Assembly: GCF_900111455.1 (NCBI RefSeq)
Contig: NZ_FOIE01000001.1
Location: 1-64,000 of the forward strand
Source of the DNA: Geodermatophilus poikilotrophus
GTDB lineage: Bacteria > Actinomycetota > Actinomycetes > Mycobacteriales > Geodermatophilaceae
DNA: 64,000 nucleotides
Direction: 5' to 3'
The notes below the pieces were generated by a model. The model searched no databases. It saw only the letters and a program-made list of their open reading frames with translations, and was not told the origin of the DNA. The stretch's first letter is position 1. Every line of letters begins with the position of its first letter. Shown here piece by piece: positions 57,146-64,000 of the stretch. The position numbers and the translations under genes were made by a program.

Positions 57146-57661
57146 TCAGCCGATGAGCCCGTCACGTTCGGCGTCCAGTGCGGCCTCATCTCGGGCCTCG
57201 AGACCACCGAGGGGGGCGTCGACGGCGAGCATCTCGCGGTGCACCGCCGCCACGTCGACGGCGGTCGCGAAGAAGGCCGCTCGCAGCCGGGCGATGGCCC
57301 GGTCGGCGGCGGCGATGTCGGCGGCCGTGTCCGGCCACAGGTTCCACACCGTCCAGCTGAGCTCGGCCCACTCGGCGAAGACGTCTCCGGTGCCGGTCTC
57401 CAGGTCGGTGTCGGACAGCGGCTGGAGGGCGGTGGCGAGCAGCGGCAGGGCGTGCCACAGGTACTCCTGCCAGGCGTCGAGGAAGCGGTAGGCGACCGTC
57501 ATCGCCGCCGGGTAGCCCTCGGACATCCGCGCGTACGGCAGGGCGGCGTTCTGCCGGGCGCCGTCGCGTTGGTCGAACCGGCTCTGCGGTCCGGTCCAGT
57601 GCAGCCGCACTGGCCGGACCTCCACCGGTGGGGGCACCACCAACTCGGGGTCGACGGGCAC
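57146..57661 (-). CDS. hypothetical helical protein
   Basis: The protein is about 171 residues with no known family. A short basic/Pro N-terminus is followed by helices rich in Trp and Ala (TVAYRFLDAWQEYLWHALPLLATAL; VFAEWAELSWTVWNLWPDTAADI; AIARLRAAFFATAVDVAAVHREM). The start is uncertain; GTG at 57661 is used. It ends next to the truncated conjugative ATPase fragment, suggesting an insertion junction near 57680-57750. Confidence 0.55.
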   Translation of the reverse strand: MPVDPELVVPPPVEVRPVRLHWTGPQSRFDQRDGARQNAALPYARMSEGYPAAMTVAYRFLDAWQEYLWHALPLLATALQPLSDTDLETGTGDVFAEWAELSWTVWNLWPDTAADIAAADRAIARLRAAFFATAVDVAAVHREMLAVDAPLGGLEARDEAALDAERDGLIG

Positions 57662-57752
57662 GGTCGGCACGGTAGGAGATGCCGCCGACAGCGACCCCGG
57701 TTGTCCACAGGGTCGGCACCGAGGCGCTACCGGGCCAGCGCGTCGGCCGCAG

Positions 57753-58280
57753 TTCCAGAAGATGCTGAGGCTGCCGATCGACCCCGAGAGCATCCTGGCG
57801 GAGGCCCGCGGCTTCGGGCTGGGCATGACCCTGGCACACCAGCATCTGAAGCAGCTGCCGACTGAGCTGCGCGAGGCCGTGCTCGCCAACGCCCGGACCA
57901 AGGTGGTCTTCCAGACCACGGCCCACGATGCCGCGATCTTCTCCCGGGAGTTCGGCGTAGGCGTCACTGACAAAGACCTCATGCACCTCGGCAAGTACGA
58001 GGCTCTGGCCCGCGTGGCGACGGGCGACGGGGTGAGTGCGCCCCTGACCCTGACAGCCACCGAGCCGGCCAAGTCGGCCGAGACGGCGAAGTGGGTGCGC
58101 TACGTGTCCCGGCAGAACTACGGGCGGCCTGTTGAAGAGGTCGTTCGTGAGATGGAGGAACGGCGAAGGCCGGAGCTGACGCCGGCACGGCCCCGTCCGA
58201 AGGTCAGCGGCGGCGGGGGAGAGGACGTATGGGACGCCGAGACGCTTGAAGCCCTCAGGACGCGCGTTGATGCGTCCTGA
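57753..58280 (+). pseudogene. C-terminal fragment of a conjugative (TraG/VirD4-like) ATPase
   Basis: The frame reads FQKMLRLPIDPESILAEARG, GFGLGMTLAHQHLKQLPTEL and NARTKVVFQTTAHDAAIFSREFG. This is the C-terminal P-loop part of coupling-protein-type ATPases of actinobacterial conjugative elements. Walker A and B and all upstream sequence are missing. Similarity begins abruptly at FQKM, where the parent protein would have DEFQKM. It shows that the island once carried, or recombined with, a mobilisable element. A truncated product from ATG 57762 could still be made. Confidence 0.75.
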
Positions 58281-58345
58281 GGGCTCCCGGCCGGTCAAAC
58301 CGCTTGAAGACGCTTTATACGGCGCGTCCACGTAACGGCGTCAGG

Positions 58346-58693
58346 TCAGTTGCCGGCGGCCTTGAACTGGTCGATGACGCTCTGCGGGATGCGGCCCCGC
58401 GCCGACAGCTCGACCTTGTTGGCCTTGGCCCACTCACGAACGGCCTGAGGACTGACTTCCGACTTGCTGGCGGTCCGGCTCGGTTTGCTGGCGGTGGACT
58501 TTTGACCGCCGGTCTTGCGGGCAGCCCGGACGTAGCGCGAGAACGCCTCCCGGAGCTCGTCGGCGTGCTCGTCGGTCAGGTCGAGCTCGTAGGCCGTGCC
58601 GTCAAGACCAAACTGCACGGTCTGGCCGGCGCCCTTCTCGATGACGGTCTCGTCCAGGTCGTCGACCAGGCGGACGACGGTCTGCTGTGCCAT
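58346..58693 (-). CDS. lsr2: Lsr2 nucleoid-associated silencing protein
   Basis: The 115-residue protein is of normal Lsr2 length. The N-terminal dimerisation domain is VVRLVDDLDETVIEKGAGQTVQFGLDGTAYELDL. A basic linker follows (KTGGQKSTASKPSRTASKS). The C-terminal DNA-binding domain is VREWAKANKVELSARGRIPQSVIDQF with the AT-groove RGR motif. Lsr2 is the actinobacterial H-NS analogue that silences AT-richer foreign DNA. Its place in this lower-GC region suggests it may silence the island itself. GAAGGAG precedes the ATG. Confidence 0.95.
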   Translation of the reverse strand: MAQQTVVRLVDDLDETVIEKGAGQTVQFGLDGTAYELDLTDEHADELREAFSRYVRAARKTGGQKSTASKPSRTASKSEVSPQAVREWAKANKVELSARGRIPQSVIDQFKAAGN

Positions 58694-58721
58694 TGCTACT
58701 CCTTCGGTAGATCTTGACTGC

Positions 58722-58749
58722 AGCATAGGCATCGGCAGGCGGTGCACAA
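58722..58749 (-). promoter_or_regulatory. lsr2 promoter
   Basis: On the minus strand TTGTGC (58749-58744) and TATGCT (58727-58722) are separated by 16 bases. This gives a leader of about 20 bases before the lsr2 ATG, with a GAAGGAG ribosome site. Confidence 0.5.
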
Positions 58750-58875
58750 TAGTTGAGACCTGCACGTAACGATTGTCAGGAATCGCTACACAGACCGTAA
58801 CACCGGCCTTGCAGCCTGCGATGCTTGTTGATGCGTTAGCCCGTGGCCAGGGTCGGTTCAGGCTGCGACCCGTGT

Positions 58876-59685
58876 CTACGACGCCTGCACAGCGCTGTAG
58901 AGACTCGTCGTGGGCGCCCCGTTGCTACCGCGTCTCTTGAGACGTCCTGTGTAACGCGACTCTTCCAGCGCCTGCGCAAGCCGTAGGCCGGCCCGCTGAT
59001 ACCTCACGAGAGCATCGACGAAGATGTCCTGCATGTTCCCCATGGACGCTGCGCTAGGGTGATCAAACAGATACTTGAGGATCCTATGAATTTCCTGAGC
59101 GTTGAGCTGCGCGATCGCGACCGATACCGGCGGCTCAAAGTTGTTTAAGATGGGGGCAAGACTCTGATATGCCGACTTATAACTCTCAACTATGTAACCA
59201 AGGAACTTCTCTGGGTGCATCCCCTGCTTGTCCATCTCGGCCCAGTTGACCGAAGAAAGCAGCCTCTCCAAGTTGTCCGCGCTGGTGCTCGTCGGCGCGT
59301 CGATAGCTGGATTGCAGATGAGGAACAGGTGCTGCACAATCTGAACGGGGCTGTACACAAGCTCCTCTAGCTCAGTTCCGGCTGCTACGTAGTACCCCTG
59401 GAGGGCCTTCGCCCGCGGCCGCTCCACGATCAGCCAGTTGAAGATGTAAGCCCCAACATAGGCGAAGGCCAGCTCGGACACACCTATTCCGAGCTCCTGA
59501 CCCCAGGGGACTACCTCGTCGATGTCCGACAAGGTGGTAACAGTCAGGGCCCCGAGGCCGGCCGGGATGAGCAGGGCTTCGGGGATGTGACGCTTGGCCC
59601 AGGCGAGCATCAGCCGAGCCACGGGAGTTGTCGTTGCTCCATGCCACGATCCTGCCGCAACGCCCCAGACCGAAGTGGGCGGCAC
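58876..59685 (-). CDS. island membrane protein with soluble C-terminal domain
   Basis: The protein is about 269 residues. Two hydrophobic segments lie near residues 35-52 (EALLIPAGLGALTVTTL) and 70-90 (VSELAFAYVGAYIFNWLIV). A soluble helical domain of about 180 residues follows, including TELEELVYSPVQIVQHLFL and NAQEIHRILKYLFDHP. No family is recognised. The start is uncertain (GTG 59685, or ATG 59610). The gene is visibly less GC-rich than the chromosome and lies head-to-head, 22 bases apart, with the next membrane-protein gene. Confidence 0.65.
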   Translation of the reverse strand: MPPTSVWGVAAGSWHGATTTPVARLMLAWAKRHIPEALLIPAGLGALTVTTLSDIDEVVPWGQELGIGVSELAFAYVGAYIFNWLIVERPRAKALQGYYVAAGTELEELVYSPVQIVQHLFLICNPAIDAPTSTSADNLERLLSSVNWAEMDKQGMHPEKFLGYIVESYKSAYQSLAPILNNFEPPVSVAIAQLNAQEIHRILKYLFDHPSAASMGNMQDIFVDALVRYQRAGLRLAQALEESRYTGRLKRRGSNGAPTTSLYSAVQAS

Positions 59686-59707
59686 GAGCTAAACGGGGGA
59701 AGCTTTC

Positions 59708-60871
59708 ATGTCAGCCTGGGAGATACCGCTAGCGGCGCTGCAGAGCTATGGCTTGACTGTGGCGGTCATCCTGCCTATCGCCGTGACCAGCTACATGGCC
59801 GAAAGCCTGATCCTCCCACTGCTTGTGCCGCATCCGAGACTGAAGCGTCGTTCGCGGGGTCGCAGGGGACGGAAGATGGCCGTCGCGCTTGTGCGGTGGG
59901 GAGCTGCGGTCGTCGTGGTAGCGGCCGGAGCTCTCACGACTATCCTCTTCGGCTTGCTCGCGGCTGGTATTTCTCAAACGACCTTGCGGGTACTTGCGAT
60001 CTGCTGCTTGGTGGCCGTGGCATTCGAAGTCGTCCATATAGTGCTGACCGTTCGCAGCGCTCGGCGAGGGGCGCGACTCTGTGCTGGTGATGAGGTGTGG
60101 AAGGCTAGGTCGAAAGAAGCTAGAAACAACTGGCATGTCCTTACCTTTGCCATGCCGTTACGTGCCCAGGACCTATTTTGGGTGGGGCTTGCAGTGCCAT
60201 TTGCGCTCGTCTACCCGCTAACCGTATTCGCCCGTCAGCAAGCTGAGTCGAATGACTCTAGACCGGTTTCCCGACAGTTGGCGCTGTACGGGGGCATAAT
60301 CATAGTATTGATTTTGTCTGCCTTGTTGCTCTGGCTGCTCGACCGCGCCACGCCGCGACTAACGCTCGCTCGCTGGGCTGCCGACGCAATGATCAGCCCT
60401 CGCTGGCTTGGACGTAGCCCGCGACCACCGCTAGGTCCACGGGTTGCTCTCCTGCTCGAGCTATGCGTTCGGCGACGTTCCAGGCGCTTGCCCACCGCAC
60501 TCAGAGACCATTTCCTCTCTACTAGTGGCAAGCTGATCGAGATACTAAGAATTGCCGAAGCTCAGCAGAACACTCGGCACCAGGCGGGCCGAACTATGCG
60601 GCAGGCATTGCAACTCAGTGCTCGGTTAGCGAATTCCAAAGATCACTCCGAGGCTACGCGCATAGTTGACGACTGGCTGAAGGAGCGCGGACTCGCGGAT
60701 GCAGTCCCGGCGCCCCTGCCGAGTAGACGTCGACTCCCCACCGTTCAATCTGTAGGAGAAGTCACAGAAACTGCCAAGAAGGTGCTCGTACTGGTAGGTG
60801 GACTTGTGGCGGCAATAGTTTTACTTATCAACGGCGCGGGATTAGACAAGGTCCTCAGCCAGCTTAAGTGA
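59708..60871 (+). CDS. island polytopic membrane protein
   Basis: The 387-residue protein has five to six predicted helices. They include SYGLTVAVILPIAVTSYMAE, WGAAVVVVAAGALTTILFGLL, VLAICCLVAVAFEVVHIVLTV, ALYGGIIIVLILSALLLWLL and a C-terminal VLVLVGGLVAAIVLLINGAG. Soluble helical regions lie between them. No family is recognised. GGGGGAAGC lies before the ATG. Codon use is clearly less GC-biased than core genes. It is divergent from a second membrane protein, and such tight pairs in islands often act together. Confidence 0.7.
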   Translation: MSAWEIPLAALQSYGLTVAVILPIAVTSYMAESLILPLLVPHPRLKRRSRGRRGRKMAVALVRWGAAVVVVAAGALTTILFGLLAAGISQTTLRVLAICCLVAVAFEVVHIVLTVRSARRGARLCAGDEVWKARSKEARNNWHVLTFAMPLRAQDLFWVGLAVPFALVYPLTVFARQQAESNDSRPVSRQLALYGGIIIVLILSALLLWLLDRATPRLTLARWAADAMISPRWLGRSPRPPLGPRVALLLELCVRRRSRRLPTALRDHFLSTSGKLIEILRIAEAQQNTRHQAGRTMRQALQLSARLANSKDHSEATRIVDDWLKERGLADAVPAPLPSRRRLPTVQSVGEVTETAKKVLVLVGGLVAAIVLLINGAGLDKVLSQLK

Positions 60872-61011
60872 GACGCCTAACCGCACTCGGCGTGAACGAT
60901 ATGAGGGTCGAGGACTGGGACGAGTGAAGACGTCGCCTAGGGCTTTTTAGGCACTTGAGTGAGCCCACTGGTCGACCCTGAGGACTGTCACCGCCCCGGT
61001 ACGCTCGGTGC

Positions 61012-61362
61012 ATGCTGGTCGCAGCCGAGGCAGCTTCCCTGGCCCCATGGTGGGGCACCCCCGCCTTTACGTTCGCCGGCGTCCTGCTGGGTGGCGTCGT
61101 CACGCAGCTCGCCAAGATCTACATTATCAAGCGCTCGCCTCAGGTCAGGTGTCCGGGAACCGGGTCAGGCTCCGGACATCACCCGGCGCGGGTCGACTCC
61201 ACGTCGGTTCCCCGCTGCCGAGGCAGCCGCTGCAACGTCGTTCGGATCCGGTTCCTGGCGCTTCGGGGCGTCGTCGGCCAGCCTCTAGTCTCGTGCCTCA
61301 ATCGTGCCTTAAGCACCGGTCAAACCCAGTGGTCAGCGGTCAATAGGGGTCAACACTGCTAA
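61012..61362 (+). pseudogene. truncated small membrane protein
   Basis: The first about 40 residues (MLVAAEAASLAPWWGTPAFT then FAGVLLGGVVTQLAKIYIIK) look like a real N-terminus with one transmembrane helix. After RSPQ the sequence becomes random, suggesting that the gene was cut here. TACGCT lies seven bases before the ATG, again suiting a leaderless start. Confidence 0.4.
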
Positions 61363-61380
61363 GGCACGGAAAGAGCGCCA

Positions 61381-61647
61381 CTGCCGGCTGAGCTGCGCAA
61401 ACGGGCATCCGAGCTGGTCAAGACGTGGAGCGGGTGACGGGAATTTCGCTGGCGCGCCGAGGGCGAGGCCGGGCGCGACTACCCGCAGGACCTGTGGCCG
61501 GTCGGGTCGGTCGGCCGGGCCGATGCCGCGCCCGGGGCGCTGCAGTACGCGAACACGCTGCCGGTGCTGCTGGTCAACAGGGCAGACTGGTCCAAGGCCA
61601 TCGTGTGCTGTGTCCTTCCGCGAGAACCATTGGCGTGGTCTCGCTGA
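61381..61647 (+). pseudogene. decayed coding remnant
   Basis: One frame reads LPAELRKRASELVKTWSG, a stop, then REFRWRAEGEAGRDYPQDLW and PVGSVGRADAAPGALQYANT LPVLLVNR before decaying. The protein-like composition on both sides of the stop suggests an inactivated gene. The family is not recognised. Confidence 0.4.
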
Positions 61648-61737
61648 CCATCACACGATGGCCCCTTCGCGTGGTCCTCCACACGAGCGGTGACCTGGAC
61701 TTACACCACCAGCGGGGACGTCACCCGATCAGATCCG

Positions 61738-62097
61738 TGAAGGCTCGCCGGCAAGCAGATGATCACTATCAGCGCTCCGCCCCGGAACTCCCATGAACCC
61801 ACCACCGGCTTCCCGCTGTGGGTCTCCGACTTGGTCCCGGCTGCACGCATGACCTGACCGCCGCCCGGGAGCAGGTGCTGCCCCGGCTGTATCCGCACGC
61901 CGTCCGCGGATTGTCGGTGCTGAGCGACCGGGACGACATCGGTGCCGGCGCCGGCATCCGCACACCGGCCGAAGGCGGCAACGCCCTACTCGGCCGCTGG
62001 CGCGCCCCGGACCGTGTGACGGTCTGTCCGCAGCGGATCAAGGCGATTGTCGCCGCCGCTCTCGTCCTGATTATACTCGACCGCGGCCAGTGAGTAG
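61738..62097 (+). mobile_element. decayed copy of the inner IS transposase
   Basis: The segment is homologous to the 3' half of the inner IS. GGCTTCCCGCTGTGGGTCTC CGAC, CATGACCTGACCGCCGCCCG and TATCCGCACGCCG match the intact copy near 62790-62890 with many changes and deletions. It ends ACTCGACCGCGGCCAGTGAG TAGACCTCA, a degenerate version of the IS right end. It lies immediately left of the outer IS. Confidence 0.7.
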
Positions 62098-62217
62098 ACC
62101 TCACTAAGAAGACGTTGCAGAAGTACGTCGTCGGGCTTTGTTCGGTTCTGGCGGCTCGGCGCAGGCTGCAGGCATGTTGTTGTCGGCGTCTTCCTTGCCG
62201 CCCCGGCTGATCAGTGA

Positions 62218-63161
62218 GGTTTTCTCACCAGCATTGCCGGCTTGACTGACGTCGTCGCTGGTCGTGGCCGGGGTGGAAGAACAGGGCGCGGGCTCTCGGG
62301 GTTAAAGATCGACTCGCCAAAGACCGATCTCCTCTTCCCCGGGAGCCCGCTGTGTCTCATCGTGCCAGCCTGGATGTGTCCGCACCGGTGTTGAAGGCGG
62401 TGACCGGCTGGATCGCCCGGGACCGCCGTCGGCCGGGGACCCGTCCGGCGCAGCGGGTCGGCACGGTGCACGCTCAAGTCGTGCTGGCGCTGCGCTGGCT
62501 GCGCCACCGTCTGGATGTGCGCACCCTGGCCGCAGACGCCGGGGTCAGCATCGCCACCGCCTACCGCTACCTGCACGAAGCGCTCGACGTGATCGCCGCG
62601 CACGCTCCCGCCCTGGGCGCCGTGCTGACCCATGCGCGCGCCGCCGGCCTGCCCTTCCTCTGCCTGGACGGCACGCTGATCCCGACCGACCGGGTGGCCG
62701 CCCACGCCGAGCGCGGCCATCACCTGTGGTCTCCGGCGAACACCACGCCTTTGGCGGCAGCGTGCAGGTCATCTGCGACCCCGGTGGCTTCCCGCTGTGG
62801 GTCTCCGACGTCCGGCCCGGCTCGACCCACGATCTGACCGCCGCCCGCGAGCTGGTCCTGCCGGCGCTGTACCCGCACGCCGCCCGCGGGCTGCCCGTGC
62901 TGGCCGACAAGGGCTACCCCGGTGCCGGCATCGGGGTGCACGTCCCGATCAAGCACCAGCCCGACGGGCCGCTGCACGCCGACAACCGCTGCTACAACCG
63001 ACTGATCACCGCACTACGCGCACCCGCCGAACGAGGCCATGCCCTGCTCGGCCGCTGGCGCGCTCTCGACCGGGTCACCGTCAGCCCGCACCGCATCGGC
63101 GCAATCGCCGCCGCCGCATTGGTGCTCACCTCACTCGACCGCGGAACCAGGTGAGAAAACC
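62218..63161 (+). mobile_element. inner 944-bp insertion sequence with 7-bp target duplication
   Basis: GGTTTTCTCACC (62218-62229) and GGTGAGAAAACC (63150-63161) are perfect 12-bp terminal inverted repeats. TCAGTGA is present at 62211-62217 and again at 63162-63168, giving a 7-bp target-site duplication. Deleting the element plus one TCAGTGA restores the outer transposase frame (..RLI-S-D-ELW..), which confirms the boundaries. Confidence 0.9.
62352..63154 (+). pseudogene. inner IS transposase (DDE_Tnp_4 type, one frameshift)
   Basis: The first frame (from ATG 62352) gives the HTH domain LRWLRHRLDVRTLAADAGVS IATAYRYL and the start of the catalytic domain FLCLDGTLIPTDRV with the first Asp. The frame changes near 62729. 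It continues SGEHHAFGGSVQVICDPGGF, DVRPGSTHDLTAAREL, LADKGYPGAG (second Asp) and a C-terminal ERGHALLGRWRALDRV block. The expected junction W-(Y)-SG needs one extra base, so it is a deletion or a -1 programmed shift. Confidence 0.8.
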
Positions 63162-64000
63162 TCAGTGACGAGCTGTGGGCGCTGGTCGAGCCGCTGATCC
63201 CGCCACAGCCGCCGGCGGTGCACGGCCGCACCGGCCGCCCGCGCGTGTCCGACCGCGATGTGCTCGAGGGCATCGCCTTCGTGCTGTCCACCGGCATCGG
63301 CTGGACCAAGCTGCCCGCCGAGCTGGGCTACGGCTCGGGCTGGACCTGCTGGCGCCGGCTGCACGAGTGGGCCGAGGCCGGCGTGTTCGACCGCGTCCAC
63401 CAGACCGTGCTCGACCGCCTCGGTGAGCAAGGCGAGCTGGACTGGTCACGGGCGGCCCTGGACTCGGTCAGCGTCCGGGCTAAAAGGGGGGTGCGCTGAC
63501 CGGCCCGAACCCCACCGACCGCGGCAAGGCCGGCAGCAAGTACCACCTGCTCGTCGACGCGCACGGACTGCCGCTCAACGTGCTGGTCTCGGCGGCCAAC
63601 CGGCACGACAGCCTGTTCGTCGAACCGATCCTGGACTCGATGCCGGCAATCAGGATCGGTGGCCGCGGCCATCCCCGTCGGCGGCCGGTCAAGCTGCACG
63701 GCGACAAGGGCTACGACAACCCTCGCGTGCGCCGGTACCTGCGCCGCCGCGGCATCACCGCCCGCATCGCCCGCATCGGCGTCGACTCCAGCCAGCGGCT
63801 CGGCCGGCACCGCTGGGTGGTCGAGCGCACCCTGGGCTGGCTGCTGTCCTACAACCGTCTCGCCCTGCGCTACGACCGCACCGCCACGACAATCATCGCC
63901 CTGGTCCGCCTTGCCGTCGTCCTCATCTGTGCCCCACGCCTAACCACGGACTAATGCAACGTCTTGTAAGGGCTGGTCGCGGCTTCTGCCGACTTTGCAA

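Larger units (their letters stand above)
62174..63954 (+). pseudogene. IS5-family (IS427-like) transposase, split by inner IS and with a -1 frameshift site
   Basis: The gene starts MLLSASSLPPRLIS, is interrupted at 62218-63161, and resumes DELWALVEPLIPPQPP in the same frame. The first frame ends at 63499. The second continues GALTGPNPTDRGKAGSKYHL (catalytic-domain entry), ANRHDSLFVEPIL, DKGYDN and RWVVERTLGWLLSYNRL to 63954. The join lies at AAAAGGGGGG (63482-63491), where a -1 shift connects them. Such two-frame transposases are normal in the IS427 group, so only the inner IS is disruptive. Confidence 0.8.
62104..63970 (+). mobile_element. outer IS5-like insertion sequence, interrupted by a second IS
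   Basis: AAGACGTTGCA (62109-62119) and TGCAACGTCTT (63955-63965) are perfect inverted terminal arms, extended imperfectly to about 16 bases. They enclose the IS5-family (IS427-like) transposase gene. Removing the inner IS and one copy of its target duplication leaves an element of about 910 bp, a normal IS427-group size. Exact ends and target duplication are not certain. Confidence 0.75.

Noticed and set aside
57186..58331. A 381-residue minus-strand open frame
   Set aside because: It runs antisense to the conjugative ATPase fragment and reads an Arg-rich shadow frame of the hypothetical gene at 57146.
61012..64000. A second copy of the tRNA-Pro 3' end as the right attachment site
   Set aside because: No match to GGTTCAAATCCTGTCAGCCC was seen to the end of the window.

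Overview
The window is very GC-rich DNA with frequent GTG starts and 4-base GTGA/ATGA gene overlaps. It comes from an actinobacterium. Gene content and order (tlyA, nadK, recN, steA, steB, pyrG, NUDIX, xerD, parA, scpA, scpB, rluB, cmk, der) match the Rv1691-Rv1713 block of Mycobacterium tuberculosis as I remember it. The lineage is probably Geodermatophilaceae or a relative, which is inference.

Region 1 (1-39263) is conserved chromosome. It opens with the 3' end of a 23S rRNA gene and a complete 5S gene with terminator. Next come an Arg-rich repeat/TPR protein, a small SSB-like protein, a HAD phosphatase, and the tlyA-nadK-recN operon. The steA-steB divisome pair is followed by an envelope-glycan set (MraY-like transferase, MurJ-like flippase, GT4 glycosyltransferase, large AlkP-like membrane protein) and then pyrG. 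Chromosome biology genes follow (xerD, parA with a ribbon-helix-helix partner, scpAB, rluB). A xylose locus has a ROK repressor divergent from xylAB with a visible operator. aroH, cmk, der and a hydrolase lead up to tRNA-Pro(GGG). A dispersed GC-rich palindromic repeat occurs at least three times, once in frame inside the MraY-like gene.

Region 2 (39264-about 61000) is an integrated accessory island anchored at tRNA-Pro. A tyrosine integrase and an excisionase-like protein sit at the left end. The main cargo gene, at 42204-46289, encodes a 1361-residue protein with an XRE helix-turn-helix, an Mrr-like nuclease, a STAND-type NTPase and a long helical C-terminal region. Its promoter is near-consensus and leaderless, with a perfect palindrome overlapping the -10/-35 region. 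It resembles an Avs-type anti-phage sensor with an added DNA-binding domain and is the best candidate for an undescribed system. Next to it are a zinc-ribbon array with an embedded nuclease, a decayed LAGLIDADG/intein-like element, a PD-(D/E)XK-like nuclease and a Ser/Thr kinase. All four carry frameshifts. Beyond these lie an HExxH protein, a fragment of a conjugative ATPase, Lsr2 and two divergent membrane proteins.

Region 3 (about 61000-64000) is an insertion-sequence graveyard. It holds a decayed transposase copy and then an IS5-like element whose 5' end is split by a second 944-bp IS. The inner IS has 12-bp terminal inverted repeats and a 7-bp target duplication. The other end of the tRNA-Pro island is not visible.
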